Part shown: one piece after another, positions 10,261-20,283 of the stretch
Numbering within the stretch: position 1 is the first letter of the stretch
How the letters are laid out: each line of letters begins with the position of its first letter
Assembly: GCF_021462225.1 (NCBI RefSeq)
Contig: NC_061806.1
Coordinates: 4,708,734-4,772,733, forward strand
Length of the DNA: 64,000 bases
Reading direction: 5' to 3'
Origin: Girardinichthys multiradiatus
Lineage: Eukaryota > Chordata > Actinopteri > Cyprinodontiformes > Goodeidae
Made by a program: the position numbers and the translations under genes
The notes under the pieces: generated by a model
What the model was told of the DNA's origin: nothing
What the model saw: only the letters and a program-made list of their open reading frames with translations
Databases searched by the model: none

Positions 10261-11340
10261 GCAGAACTCAGTACGTCAGTTGCTGAAGTAGTGTTAGCAG
10301 AAGACACTAGGAAGCTCTGCAAAATGTGGACACCACCACACATATCTTTATTCAAGGATAAAGAACTCAAGTGGCAGGATATGGGAAAAATAGTGCAGAG
10401 GGCAAAAGATGCCACAGACTGGTTTGCAACAACAATGAATACAGAAATTAGTGCATCCACAAGATTAACTAGAAAATTATTATTTTGGACAGTGACAGTG
10501 TAAAAAGGGATACATTTGTATACGAAGCAACAATGAGAAATATTCCTTACTGAACAGGAGGAACAGTTCTTGACTGAAGTCCCTGATAAGTTATGATCAA
10601 AAGACCCAACTGATGTGGGTTTAGTAAAAGGAGTGTTACCTGTCCAAATTAGAGCATAAACAGAATACAGGCCCAGTGTAAAACAGTACCCTTTGAAATA
10701 TGATGCTCGTGAAGGAATAAAACCAGTAATAAAGGATTTAATAACTGCAGGGGTGATAATAAAATGCGAGGACTCACCATGTAACACCCCCATTTTTCCA
10801 GTTAAAAAAACAAGCTCCATCAACAGGATGGCGCATGGTACAAGACTTACAGGCAGTTAATAATGCAGTTGTTCAGAGAGCACCGTGTGTTCCTGATCAT
10901 TATACATTATTAAATTCCCTAAGACCAGATGCTAGAATATTTACTGTAGTTGATATAAGCAATGCATTTTTCTCTGTACGTATAGATAAAAATAGTCAGT
11001 TCTGGTTTGCATTCACCTTTAAGGGACAAAGATATACTTATACCAGACTACCTCAAGCCTACTGTGAAAGTCCAACTATATACTCTCAGGTAATGAGTGC
11101 AAGTATGGCCAAGTTTGACCCTCCAGGAGGTAGTCAGGGTTTACTATATGTTGATGATGTGTTATTAGCTTCTTCTGATGAGGAGACCTGTAAAAATGAC
11201 ATTTAGCAGAAGAGGGACACAAAGTTAGTAAAAAGAAACTTCAGTTGTGCAAAAATGAGGTTAAATACCTAGGCCACAATCTTAGCGCAGGGGGACGCAT
11301 GATTGTAGAAGTAAGAAAGACTGCAATATTATAAGTTCCA
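10261..11340 (+). pseudogene. ERV copy 1 reverse transcriptase, with stops
   Basis: In order: a linker with in-frame TGA (10594-10596) and TAA (10657-10659), both also present at the same codons in copy 2; YPLKYDAREGIKPVIKDL; a frameshift at the A-run near 10804-10811; MVQDLQAVNNAVVQRAP; FTVVDISNAFFSVRID; and LLYVDDVLLASS with the catalytic YVDD at 11147-11158. A further stop follows near 11205. The family resemblance is to gammaretrovirus RT. The enzyme cannot be produced from this copy. Confidence 0.88.
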
Positions 11341-11973
11341 AAACCAGTAACAAAAAAACAAATGATGTCCTTCCTTGGACTAACTAATTATTGTAGAAAC
11401 TGGGTGCCAAATTATGCAGAAATAGTAGCTCCATTAAACAAACTAATGTATGAGGAAGAGCTGAAAATGATGTCTGAACTGAAATGGAGTGTAGCCAGTA
11501 CTGCTTTAGCATTACCAGATTATAGTAAACCGTTTGTTCAGATGGTAGATTGCAAGGGACATTTTATGACTTCAGTTCTGGTTCATCAACATAGTGATAA
11601 AATGAAACCAATAGCCTATTTCTCTTCAAAGCTAGACAGTGTTGCGTGTGCACAACCATATTGTGTGAGAGCTGTAATTGCAGCCTCCATGGCGGTTGAA
11701 GTCAGTGCTACAATAGTGTTATTTCACCCTTTAACTTTAAGAGTTCCCCATGCAGTTTCAGCATTATTACTGCAGACGAATATGACCTTTCTATCACCTG
11801 CCAGACATTTGTCCTGCATGTCAACTTTACTGTCACAACCACACTTAACTACAGAAAGGTGCACCACTTTAAACTCAGCAACATTGTTACCCACACCTGA
11901 AGATGGAATTCAACATGATCGTCAAGAATTAGCAGAAAAAGAAGCAAAAACAATAAGTGATTTGCAGGATTAA
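11341..11973 (+). pseudogene. ERV copy 1 RT connection and RNase H region
   Basis: An open frame of ~203 codons starts MMSFLGLTNYCRNWVPNYAE, the connection domain, then loses ~48 bases that copy 2 still has, and continues with PDYSKPFVQMVDCKGHFMT (first RNase H acidic region) and PIAYFSSKLDSVACAQPYC. The later RNase H motifs are not clear. The frame ends at 11973. Confidence 0.7.
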
Positions 11974-12159
11974 ACTCTGGCACAAAGCAAAATAGTTTAT
12001 GTGAATGATTCCTCCAGAAAAGATGAGAGGGAAGATACAAACAGGATATGCATTGGTGACAAAAGATACAGTGTTAAAAGAGATGCAACAACAAAGCCCA
12101 TCACAGGAGATAGCAATGTGGAAAAAACATGGAGCTGCATTAAAAGATGAAATCTATAT

Positions 12160-12770
12160 TTGACCAGATAATAAACCTGTCCTACCAAAGAACCTATATA
12201 AATGGGCGGCATTATTGAGCCATCGTGTTTCACATGTCTCAACAGGGAGGAATGGTAGGACAGATGTATAAATATTATATAACTTATGGATTTAATTCTT
12301 ATTCAAAACATTTTTGTAAAACATGTTTAACATGTGCAAAACATAATCCACAAGGGACAAGTTCCAAAACCAAGATACCCCTTTCAAACAATTCATATGG
12401 ATTTTATTGAGTTAAATCACAGTGAAGGGAAAAAAGTTCTGTTTAGTCATTATAGATGCATTTTCTAAATGGATAGAACTATTTCCAACTAAACACTACA
12501 AGCACCTTCAGGGCTAACACCCTATGAAACGTTATTTGGAAGACCATACAGATTACCACAGTTAAAAAATAAGTGGGAGTTAGATGAAGAAACTAACCTA
12601 GCTGATTATATGAGGAGTATGTTAGAAACCAACAGAAATAAATTCAAACTAATGAGGAATGTTCTATTTCCCAACAGGAAAACCAACTAGTGGAACCAGG
12701 AGACTGGGTGTTAATAAGGAGTGTAGAAAATAAATATTGGTATTCACCTAAGTGGGACGACCCATATTAG
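12160..12770 (+). pseudogene. ERV copy 1 integrase with internal core deletion
   Basis: Zinc-finger remnants are seen (FHMSQQGG...; FCKTCLTCAKHNPQG), then a core start with the DFIELNHSEGKK segment and, in another frame, the ID-A-FSKW segment near 12450-12470. Directly after FPTKH the sequence joins GLTPYETLFGRPYRLP. About 80-90 residues between these motifs, including the third catalytic acid of the DDE triad, are absent compared with gammaretrovirus integrases. Copy 2 has the same joint near 28255-28300. A C-terminal domain trace follows. Confidence 0.75.
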
Positions 12771-12929
12771 TTATTATTAACCACTCCTACAGCAGTAAAA
12801 ATAGCTGAGAGATCAACCTGGATTCACCTTACACATTGTAAAAAGGTCATTTTGGTTGAAAGCTCCGCCGGGGGAAGTGATTTACAGACTGATAATAGGG
12901 TGGACCCAGACATTTAGAGGCTGGAGAGA

Positions 12930-13814
12930 CCCGAAAGTCAGTGAAGAAAATTAAGACACTGGAACCACTTAGAGGAGTCAAAATTTCAGCCAAAATGACT
13001 TTTAGATGGATGAACAATGCTTTTCGATGCTGGGTATTTATTTATTTTTCTCATATTGATTTTTTATTTTTCTGGTACTTCTGGGAACCAGTCAAGATGA
13101 ATCAGAATGTAACAACATCTGCTATGAGTCATATGAAACAAGTAGCGCTAAATCAAGGAAGGCAAGATAACCTAACTATGTGTACTAAACAAACTTCTTA
13201 TACTTATGGCATTCAAGTGTGTGTGAAATCTAAACCATAGCTGTGGTGCTGATCCCACTCATTAGCTTGACCAAATGAGGAAGGAAAGGGCAGGATTATA
13301 GAAGTTATAAATGGTACTTAACTAATGACAGAAGAGACACCTCATGGTCCATGATGGTAGCTGATGAGGGAAACAATTGGACACCAGAGTGGGGCACCAC
13401 TGCTTATGCTAGTCATCAAAAGAAGTTGTTTAAGCTCCATAAAGCTGATAATGCAATCCAGGTAACAAAGCGAAGAGAGTAAAAATTATGTTAGGAAACT
13501 TAACCACAGATGACTGGTTCCAGGTTATTACTGGAGTATCAGGAACAAATAATAACTGGTTATTGATGGTAGAGCAAGCAGCTAACATGACTAAAAGAGA
13601 TTGTGTTGTGTGTTTGGGTCCCAGGCTTTTGTTACAAATAATTCCAGCTGTGATACCACAACTCTGTGTGATGGAAGTAATGAATCAAAATAATTTAATG
13701 GAATGTGTCAGCACTGGGATTCTGTTTTTCCTGTAACTACAGCAGATAAGACGGGTCAGCACTGGAAACTACACATGTATAAATATGACAGAGAGAGGTA
13801 ATAAATTGGGAATT
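12930..13814 (+). pseudogene. ERV copy 1 env, 5' part only
   Basis: Matches the 5' env region of copy 2 (about 26960-27870, -). A hydrophobic stretch near 13020-13080 (WVFIYFSHIDFLFFWYFW) may be the remains of a signal peptide, and Cys-rich surface-subunit pieces follow (RDCVVCLGP). Stops occur in all frames. The sequence breaks off at 13814 at the LINE junction, so the transmembrane subunit is missing. Confidence 0.65.
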
Positions 13815-15741
13815 CCTTCCTTCAAGTAGGATTTAAACCAATTGAGTGATGTACCAGAAAGGCCGAGCCAGTTTTCCAGACGCTCTAATAAAATGGAGTG
13901 ATCAACAGTGTCGAATGCTGCACTAAGGTCCGATTATACCAGCACTGTGGTTTTTCCACAGTCTGCATTTATACGGATGTTATTGAACACCTTGACAAGA
14001 GCCGTTTCTGTACTGTGGTGAGCACGGAAGCCTGACTGGAAGACATCGAAGCTGTTGGTCATTGTTAAGAAGTTGTTTAACTGTTGAAACACAGCTTTTC
14101 AATAATCTTACTGATGAAGGGGAGGTTTGATATAGGCCTGTAGTTCTGTAGTAGCAGCTTGTCCAAGTTGCTCTTTTTCAATAGAGGTTTGATAATTGCT
14201 GTTTTCAGGGCCTTGGGGAAAACACCTGACAAAAGGGACATGTTTATTATTTGTGTTAAATCAGATGTTATTACAGGCAAAGATTTCTTAAGGAAAGCTG
14301 TGGGTAAAACATCGAGACAGCAGGAAGAAGAGCTTAGTTGCTGTATGATTTATTCTAAGTTTTTGTAGTTTATTTTGTGAAATTGGGAAATTATGTCAAA
14401 ATGAGTTATAGTTGGAGACAACATTGGTACTGGAGTTGATGTGGATGTGCTGACTGCCCCTCTGATCTTTTGTTTTTTTTTCAGTGAAGAATTTAGCAAA
14501 TTCATTGCAGGCCCTTGTTGAGTGGAGTTCTGGTGCTACAGTTACAGGAGGGTTTGTTAACCTGTCGACCGTGGCAAATAATGCACGAGCATTGTTAATG
14601 TTTTTGCTGACGATCTCAGAAAAGAAAGATTCCCTTGTATTTTTCAGTTGTAGGTTATATCTGTATAGTCTCTCTTTATAGATCTTATAGTGAACCTGGA
14701 GTCCAGTCTTTCGCCACCTGCGTTCAGCTTTTCGACACTCCTTTTTTTCACTTCTGACTGGTGGAGCACTTCTCCACACAGAGACATTTTCTTCCCAGAA
14801 ACGACTTTTAATTTGATTGGAGCAATTGAATCAATGATGTCCAAGATTTTAGAATGAAAGTTGTCTACCAGCTCATCTACAGTGTTACAGGGCAAGTGGA
14901 GGTAGAAGAGTAAATCTGGTTGAAGGTTTCAGCAGCACCATCCTTTTCTTATAATGTCTCTTTGGCAAACTGAGCCATTGGAGATTATGCTTTCAAAAAT
15001 AACAAAAAAGTGGTCAGATAGGGCAATATCAGTTACTGACACCTTGGAAATATTTAGACCCTTAGTGATGATCAAGTCCAAAATATGTCCCTGTTTGTGC
15101 GTTTGCTGTTTAACATGTTGAGTCAAACCAACATTTCTAAGAGTGTCACATAGATCTATTGTACTTCTGTCTTCAGGATTGTCCATGTGAATGTTGAAGT
15201 CTCCCACAGTAATTAAACAATCATAATCAACACATATCACAGATGAAATCTCATTAAAATCACTGATAAAGTTTGTTTTGGACTTAGGAGGCCTGTAAAT
15301 ATTCAAGAACATGGTTCAGACCGGGCTCTTTAGCTGGAGAGCCAAATATTCAAAGGAGTCAAATTGGCCCAGAAATACTTTTTTACACTTTAGTAAATCT
15401 TTAAACAAAGCGGCCACCACTCCACCTTTTCTTTGCTGTCTGCTCTCACAAAGAAAATTGTAGTTCGGAGGCGTCGACTCTATCAGAATGGGAGCTTCAC
15501 TAAATTCATGTAACCATGTTTCTGTTAAAAACATAACATCAAGATCGTGGTCAGTAATGAAGTCATTGATTAAAAATGATTTTCCTGACAGAGATCTAAT
15601 GTTCAATAATGCGAGTTTAAATGACATAGTTGCTGATATTAACTCTGTGTCTTGTTGTACCTGACAGTTTATGGCTTTTGTTGATTGTCTATTACTGTCT
15701 CTTATCCTTTTGGCTTTGTTCTTTCTGTCACGTATAAGCAC
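13815..15741 (-). pseudogene. LINE-L ORF2: APE endonuclease and RT start
   Basis: Endonuclease: LALLNIRSLSGKSFLINDFI, DVMFLTETWL, KGGVVAALFKD, then (after a break) MFLNIYRPPKSKTNFISDF, LITVGDFNIHMD and HILDLIITKGL, ALSDHFFVIF, i.e. the conserved ETWL, GDFN and SDH blocks. RT begins with INMSLLSGVFPKALKTAIIK and LQNYRPISNLPFISKIIE; RT motifs up to a [13 protein letters not shown] segment lie in 13820-14080. At least three breaks are visible (near 15315, 14900 and 14290). The catalytic YADD part is missing because of the 3' truncation. Confidence 0.85.
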
Positions 15742-16547
15742 AGAGATTTTACAACTATCTCCTATTAGGTGCCCAAGTTCTTCCTGGACATGCTCATTTC
15801 TGATAGAGTTACCACTGGGACCCAGACTGTATCACAGAGAAGTGATTTGAAGGTCCTGATAAGGAGGAGATAGATTAGGAGGTGGTGGGCCTCTGAGGCA
15901 TTTGGAAGATGTTGGTTCAGTAGCAGGGCCTCGGCCACGGGGGGTGTTGAATGGAGAAGATGTCAGAGCCATTTGGGTCCCGACTTTAAAGAGCTCCTTT
16001 CATGTTATCAGAATCCAGTAAAGCAAAAAGTGGGCTCAGTGGGGAGATGGGACAGTTCGGTGCGGTCTGGGTCGGGGTCTGGGGTGAGGGGGGTTTATCG
16101 GGGTGTTGGTCTGGGTATTGGGGGAGGGGGGTATAACGGGGGGGTCCTCTTCTCCTGTGGATTTCGACGGGGAGACATTTTGTGATAACCTCTCTTTCTC
16201 AGCCAACTGGCCAGTTGTCTCTGCTGAAGCTGTTGGAGACAGCGTTAACATTGTTGTTGAAGGTCGAAGCTGCTGGTGGATTATTTACTGAATAGAAGAG
16301 ATTAGATGTGAGACTTCTGGCTCCTGGCTTGTTCAAACAGAAACCATCTTGCTTGAAGAGTTGTCTTGTTTCCCAAAAAATATTAAAGTTCTCTGTGAAG
16401 TTCACAGGTGTGGTAGCACATGTTTTTTTCAACCACTTATTCAACCACTAAATCTTGAAAAAATCTCATATCCGCAGAAAATCTGTGCAAAGGGTCAGCT
16501 GAGAAACACCTTGGTATTGAGACCTCCAACAATATTCAGAAGACAAG

Positions 16548-16700
16548 TGTTAGGTTTATCACTCATGTCTATACAAAGTGCTCTTCCCTTTGCACATGCC
16601 ACAGAAAGGGGGATGGGGGAGAAGAGTGAGTTATGCTACTATCAGCAACATCCGGGGGCTGCTTGTACCAGCGCACCCTAACCCTTCTGACCCCACAGAC

Positions 16701-16756
<56 letters not shown>

Positions 16757-16944
16757 ACATACACCCTAAATGCCTGAACTGTCTGTTGAACTGTGTGTGT
16801 GAACCAGCATGTATATAAATAAAGAGAAAGGGTGCCAATACTTTGTAGTTCTTACTGCAGAGAGCAGGCTACCTCTTGCGCAAGAAGAACAGAGACCCTG
16901 TGTCTTACTTCTTTCCTCTGAGTTTGACTAATTAATACCTAACA
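16548..16944 (+). repeat. Solo LTR, family 2, copy a (397 bp)
   Basis: Begins TGTTAGGTTTATCACTC and ends AATACCTAACA; flanked by ACAAG at 16543-16547 and 16945-16949. It matches the LTR at 20488-20885. TATAAATAAAGAGA near 16812 may serve as promoter or polyadenylation signal. An (AC)n run lies inside. Confidence 0.9.
16698..16768. repeat. (AC)n microsatellite within LTR 2a
   Basis: About 28 AC units interrupted by AT near the right end. LTR copy b has only a short C/A-rich stretch here, so the run expanded after insertion. Confidence 0.95.
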
Positions 16945-17130
16945 ACAAGTGAAATCCTCCTTCAATACTTCAGATTTTTTCTTAGCTAAGTCATCCATGG
17001 TTCCACAGTGTATAATACGGTTTTCTAGAGACGGGCGCTTTTCTGTGATTGCAAGAATATTCTCTGAGATATCGGACACCACATTACTGGTACCAATCAT
17101 AACTTCTTTGAATTTCTTGTTGCAGAAGTT

Positions 17131-18551
17131 TTAAAAAAATAAAGGGAACACTTAAACAACACAATATAACTCCAAGTAAATCAAACTTCTGTGAAATCAA
17201 ACTGTCCACTTAGGAAGCAACACTGATTGACAATCAATTTCACATGCTGTTGTGCAAATGGAATAGAAAACACGGGGAAATATTTGGCGATTAGCAAGAC
17301 ACACTCAATAGAGGAGTGGTTCTGCAGGTGGGCACCACAGACCACTTCTCAGTACCTATGCCTTCTGGCTGATGTTTTGGTCACTTTTTAATGTTGGTGG
17401 TGCTTTCACACTTGTGGTAGCATGAGACGGACTCTACAACCCACACAAGTGGCTCAGGTAGTGCAGCTTATCCAGGATGGCACATCAATGTGAGCTGTGG
17501 CAAGAAGGTTTGCTGTGTTTGTCAGCTTAGTGTCCAGAGCCTGGAGGCGCTACCAGGAGACAGGCCAGTACACCAGGAGATGTGGAGGAAGCCTTAGGAG
17601 GGCAACAACCCAGCAGCAGGACCGCTACCTCCGCCTTTGTGCAAGGAGGAACAGGAGGAGCACTGCCAGAGCCCTGCAAAATGACCTCCAGCAGGCCACT
17701 AACGTGCATGTGTCTGCACAAACGGTTAGAATCTGACTCCATGAGGATGGTATGAGGGCCCGACGTCCACAAATGGGGGTTGTGATCACAGCCCAACACC
17801 GTGCAGGACGCTTGGCATTTGTCAGAGAACACCAGGATTGGCAAATTTGCCACTGGCGCCCTGTGCTCTTCACAGATGAAAACAGGTTCACACTGAGCAC
17901 ATGTGACAGACGTGACAGAGTCTGGAGACACCGTGGAGAGCGATCTGCTGCCTACAACATCCTTCAGCATGATCGGTTTGGCAGTGGGTGGGGTGGCATT
18001 TCTTTGGAGGGCCGCACGATAGGTAGCTTGACTGCCATTTGGTAATCAAGATGAGATCCTCAGACCCCTTGTGAGACCATATGCTGGTGCGGTTGGCCCT
18101 GGGTTCCTCCTAATGCAGGGCAATGCTAGACCTCATGTGGCTGGAGTGTGTCAGCAGTTCCTGCAAGATGAAGAATGCTATAGTCTAGGTCTGGGAGGAG
18201 ATCCTTCAGGAGACCATCTGCCATCTCATCAGGAGCATGCCCAGGTGTTGTAGGGAGGTCATACAGGCAGGTGGAGGCAACACACAATACTGAGCCTCAT
18301 TTTGACTTGAATTTAAGGACATTACATCAATGTTGATCAGCCTGTAGTGTGTTTTTCCACTTTAATTTTGTGCGTGACTCCAAATTCAGGCCTCCATTGG
18401 TAAATAAATTTGATTTCCATTGATTATGTTTGCGTGATTTTGTTGTCAGCACATTCATCTTTGTACAGAACAAAGTATTCAATGAGAATATTTCATTCAT
18501 TCAGATCTAGGATGTGTTATTTGAGTGTTCCCTTTATTTTTGTGAGCAGTG
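17131..18551 (+). mobile_element. Tc1/mariner element A, copy 1
   Basis: Right terminus ...CCCTTTATTTTTGTGAGCAGTG mirrors the left AAAAATAAAGGGAACACTTA; the outermost ~10 bases of the left end (CACTGCTCA in copy 2) are missing. It holds a transposase in + orientation. It shares TATA (18552-18555) with the next Tc1 element, so the two lie end to end. Confidence 0.88.
17422..18290 (+). pseudogene. Tc1-A transposase, catalytic Asp lost
   Basis: Starts [12 protein letters not shown] (17422) and continues, with breaks, through the helix-turn-helix part ([16 protein letters not shown]), VLFTDENRFTL (first catalytic Asp), and LLMQGNARPHVAGVCQQF, where copy 2 (49220-49567, -) has MQDNARPH. The second catalytic Asp is therefore Gly in this copy. 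The SPDLNPIE block is destroyed by a frameshift and deletion near 18170-18200. A TGA replaces an early codon (about 17490). Not functional. Confidence 0.85.
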
Positions 18552-18719
18552 TATACAAATGTGTTTGGACACGCCTTCTCATTCAAAGGTTTTTCTTTAT
18601 TTTCCTTACTATGAATATTGTAGCTTCACACTGAAGGCATCAAAACTATGAATTAACACATGTGGAATTATATACAGAACCAAAAAGTGTGAAACAACTG
18701 AAAATATGTCTTGTATTCT

Positions 18720-19806
18720 AGGTTCTTCAAAGTAGCCACCCTTTGCTTTGATTACTGCTCCGCACACTCTTGGCATTCTGTTGATGATCTTCAAGAGGTA
18801 GTCACCTGAACCGCACACTCTTGGCATTCTGTTGATGATCTTCAATAGGTAGTCACCTGAAATGGTTTTCCAACAGTCTTGAAGGAGTTCCCAGAGATGC
18901 TTAGAACTTGTTGGCCCTTTTGCCTTCACTCTGCGGTCCAGCTCACCCCAAACCATCTCGATTGGGTTCAGGTCCAGTGACTGTGGAGGCCAGGTCATCT
19001 GGCACAGCACCCCATCACTCTCCTTCTTGGTCCAATAGCCCTTACACAGCCTGCAGGTGTGTTTGGGGTCATTGTCCTGTTGAAAAATAAATGACGGTCC
19101 AAATAAACCCAAACCGGATGGAATAGCATGCCGTTGCAAGATGCTGTGGTAGACATGCTGGTTCAGTATGCCTTCAATTTTGAATAAATCCCCAACAGTG
19201 TCACCAGCAAAGCACCCCCACACCTCCTGCTCCATGCTTCACGGTGGGAACCAGGCATGTAGAGTCCATCCGTTCACCTCTTCTGCGCCGCACAAAGACA
19301 CGGTGGTTGGAACCAAAGATCTCAAACTTGGACTCATCAGACCAAAGCACAGATTTCCACTGGTCTAATATCCATTCCTTGTGTTCTTTAGCCCAAACAA
19401 GTCTCTTCTGCTTGTTGCCTGTCCTCAGCAGTGGTTTCCTAGCAGCTATTTTACCACGAAGGCCTGATTCACACAGTCTCCTCTTAACAGTTGTTCTAGA
19501 GATGTGTCTGCTGCTAGAATTCTGTGTGGCATTGACCTGTTCTCTAATCTGAGCTGCTGTTAACCTGCTATTTCTGAGGCTGGTGACTCGGATGAACTTA
19601 TCGTCCACAGCAGAGGTGACTCTTGGTCTTCCTTTCCTGGGGCGGTCCTCATGTGAGCCAGTTTTTTTGTAGCGCTTGATGGTTTTTGCGACTGCACTTG
19701 GGGACACTTTCAAAGTTTTCCCAATTGTTCGGACTAACTGACCTTCATTTCTTAAAGTAATGATGGCCACTCGTTTTTCTTTACTTAGCTGCTTTTTTCT
19801 TGCCAT
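18720..19806 (-). pseudogene. Tc1-B transposase, one frameshift and a 51-bp duplication
   Basis: From MARKKQLSKEKRVAIITL (start 19806) the frame is open through the paired-like HTH (TIGKTLKVSPSAVAKTIKRY), the GRPR AT-hook-like motif (RPRKGRPRV) and VLWSDESKFEIFG (first catalytic Asp). A frameshift near 19205-19235 separates it from FIFQQDNDPKHTCRLCKGY (second Asp) and LDLNPIEMVWGELDRRV (third acid, Glu). Near the C-terminus GDYLLKIINRMPRVCG occurs twice because of an in-frame tandem duplication at 18760-18861. Apart from these two lesions and missense changes the protein is nearly complete (~340 residues expected for the family). Confidence 0.88.
18760..18861. repeat. 51-bp direct tandem duplication in Tc1-B transposase
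   Basis: 18760-18810 and 18811-18861 differ at one base by eye (CAAGAGGTAG against CAATAGGTAG). Tc1-B copy 2 has lost this part, so it cannot say which state is older. Confidence 0.9.
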
Positions 19807-20214
19807 AATACAAATTCTAACAGTGTATTCAGTAGGACTATCCGCTGTGTACTGTATCCACCTCCTGCACAACACAATTGATGGTCCCAACCGATTTATA
19901 AGGCTTGAAATCCCACTTATTAAACCTGACAGGGCAAGCCTGTGAAGTGAAATCCATTTCAGGTGACTGCCTCTTGAGGCTCATCAACAGAATGCCAAGA
20001 GTGTGCGGAGCAGTAACCAAAGCAAAAGGTGGCTACTTTGAAGAACTTAGAATATAAGACACATTTTCAGTTGTTTCACACTTTTTTGTTCAGTATAGAA
20101 TTCCACATGTGTTAATTAATAGTTTTGAGGCCTTCATTTTGAATCTACAATATTCAAAGTCATGAAAATAAAGACTCTTTGAATGAGAAGGTGTGTCCAA
20201 ACTTTTGGTCTGTA

Positions 20215-20217
<3 letters not shown>

Positions 20218-20281
<64 letters not shown>
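20218..20281. repeat. (TA)n microsatellite at the Tc1-B target site
   Basis: An uninterrupted alternating TA run joins the right end of Tc1-B to L1 sequence; it probably grew from the duplicated TA target. Confidence 0.95.

Positions 20282-20283
<2 letters not shown>

Larger units (their letters stand above)
6955..13814 (+). mobile_element. Endogenous retrovirus copy 1 (gammaretrovirus-like), 3'-truncated
   Basis: Order seen: 5' LTR, tRNA-Tyr-type primer site, leader with tandem repeats and splice donor, gag with a single CCHC knuckle, aspartic protease, RT with YVDD, RNase H, integrase with zinc finger and truncated core, and the start of env. The env body, polypurine tract and 3' LTR are absent: at 13814/13815 the sequence passes abruptly into an L2-type LINE in antisense. 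All frames carry stops and frameshifts. Copy 2 at 25368-32577 (-) is the same family and a solo LTR is at 62626-63131. The gag/pol layout and the motif LTPYETLFG in the integrase C-terminus are those of gamma/epsilon-type retroviruses. Confidence 0.92.
13815..17130 (-). mobile_element. L2-type LINE (LINE-L copy 1), 3'-truncated, carrying a solo LTR
   Basis: On the - strand the order is ORF1 with an SGNH-esterase-like domain (17130 down to about 16030), ORF2 endonuclease (15741-14900) and RT beginning (14780-13815). The RT is cut off at 13815 where ERV env sequence begins. A 397-bp solo LTR splits ORF1. Sister fragments of the family are at 21280-21716, 34790-35130, about 41690-43350 and 61717-64000. 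Confidence 0.85.
16030..17130 (-). pseudogene. LINE-L ORF1: SGNH/GDSL esterase-like protein, split by an LTR
   Basis: Reading the - strand from 17126, a frame contains KEVMIGTSNVVSDISENI and RIIHCGTMDDL, resembling the HxGTND block of the SGNH hydrolase domain in CR1/L2-type ORF1 proteins (here GT-M-D, so the usual Asn is replaced). Beyond the solo LTR the domain resumes and ends with FTENFNIFWETRQLFKQDGF and LNKPGARSLTSNLFYSV, the characteristic F-DNF--FW and DG-H-N-G-region of these esterases (the usual DGxHxN His is also replaced). A Pro-rich tail follows (about 16036-16160). Frameshifts and stops are present. Confidence 0.65.
18556..20217 (-). mobile_element. Tc1/mariner element B, copy 1
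   Basis: Right terminus GTGTGTCCAAACTTTTGGTC ending in TGTACTG/TATA; left terminus is a decayed partner (TGTGTTTGGACACGCCTTCT) next to TATA. The transposase is on the - strand. The right TA target site has become a ~63-bp (TA)n run. Confidence 0.9.

Noticed and set aside
10047..10823. 258-codon frame on the - strand
   Set aside because: It is the shadow of ERV protease/RT sequence, whose + strand frame carries the DTG and RT motifs.
16569..16838. Frame with a poly(Val-Cys) run
   Set aside because: Simply the (AC)n microsatellite translated.
17527..17970. 147-codon - strand frame
   Set aside because: Shadow of the Tc1-A transposase.
20218..20281. (TA)n run as a regulatory or cruciform element
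   Set aside because: It is explained by expansion of the TA target of Tc1-B.
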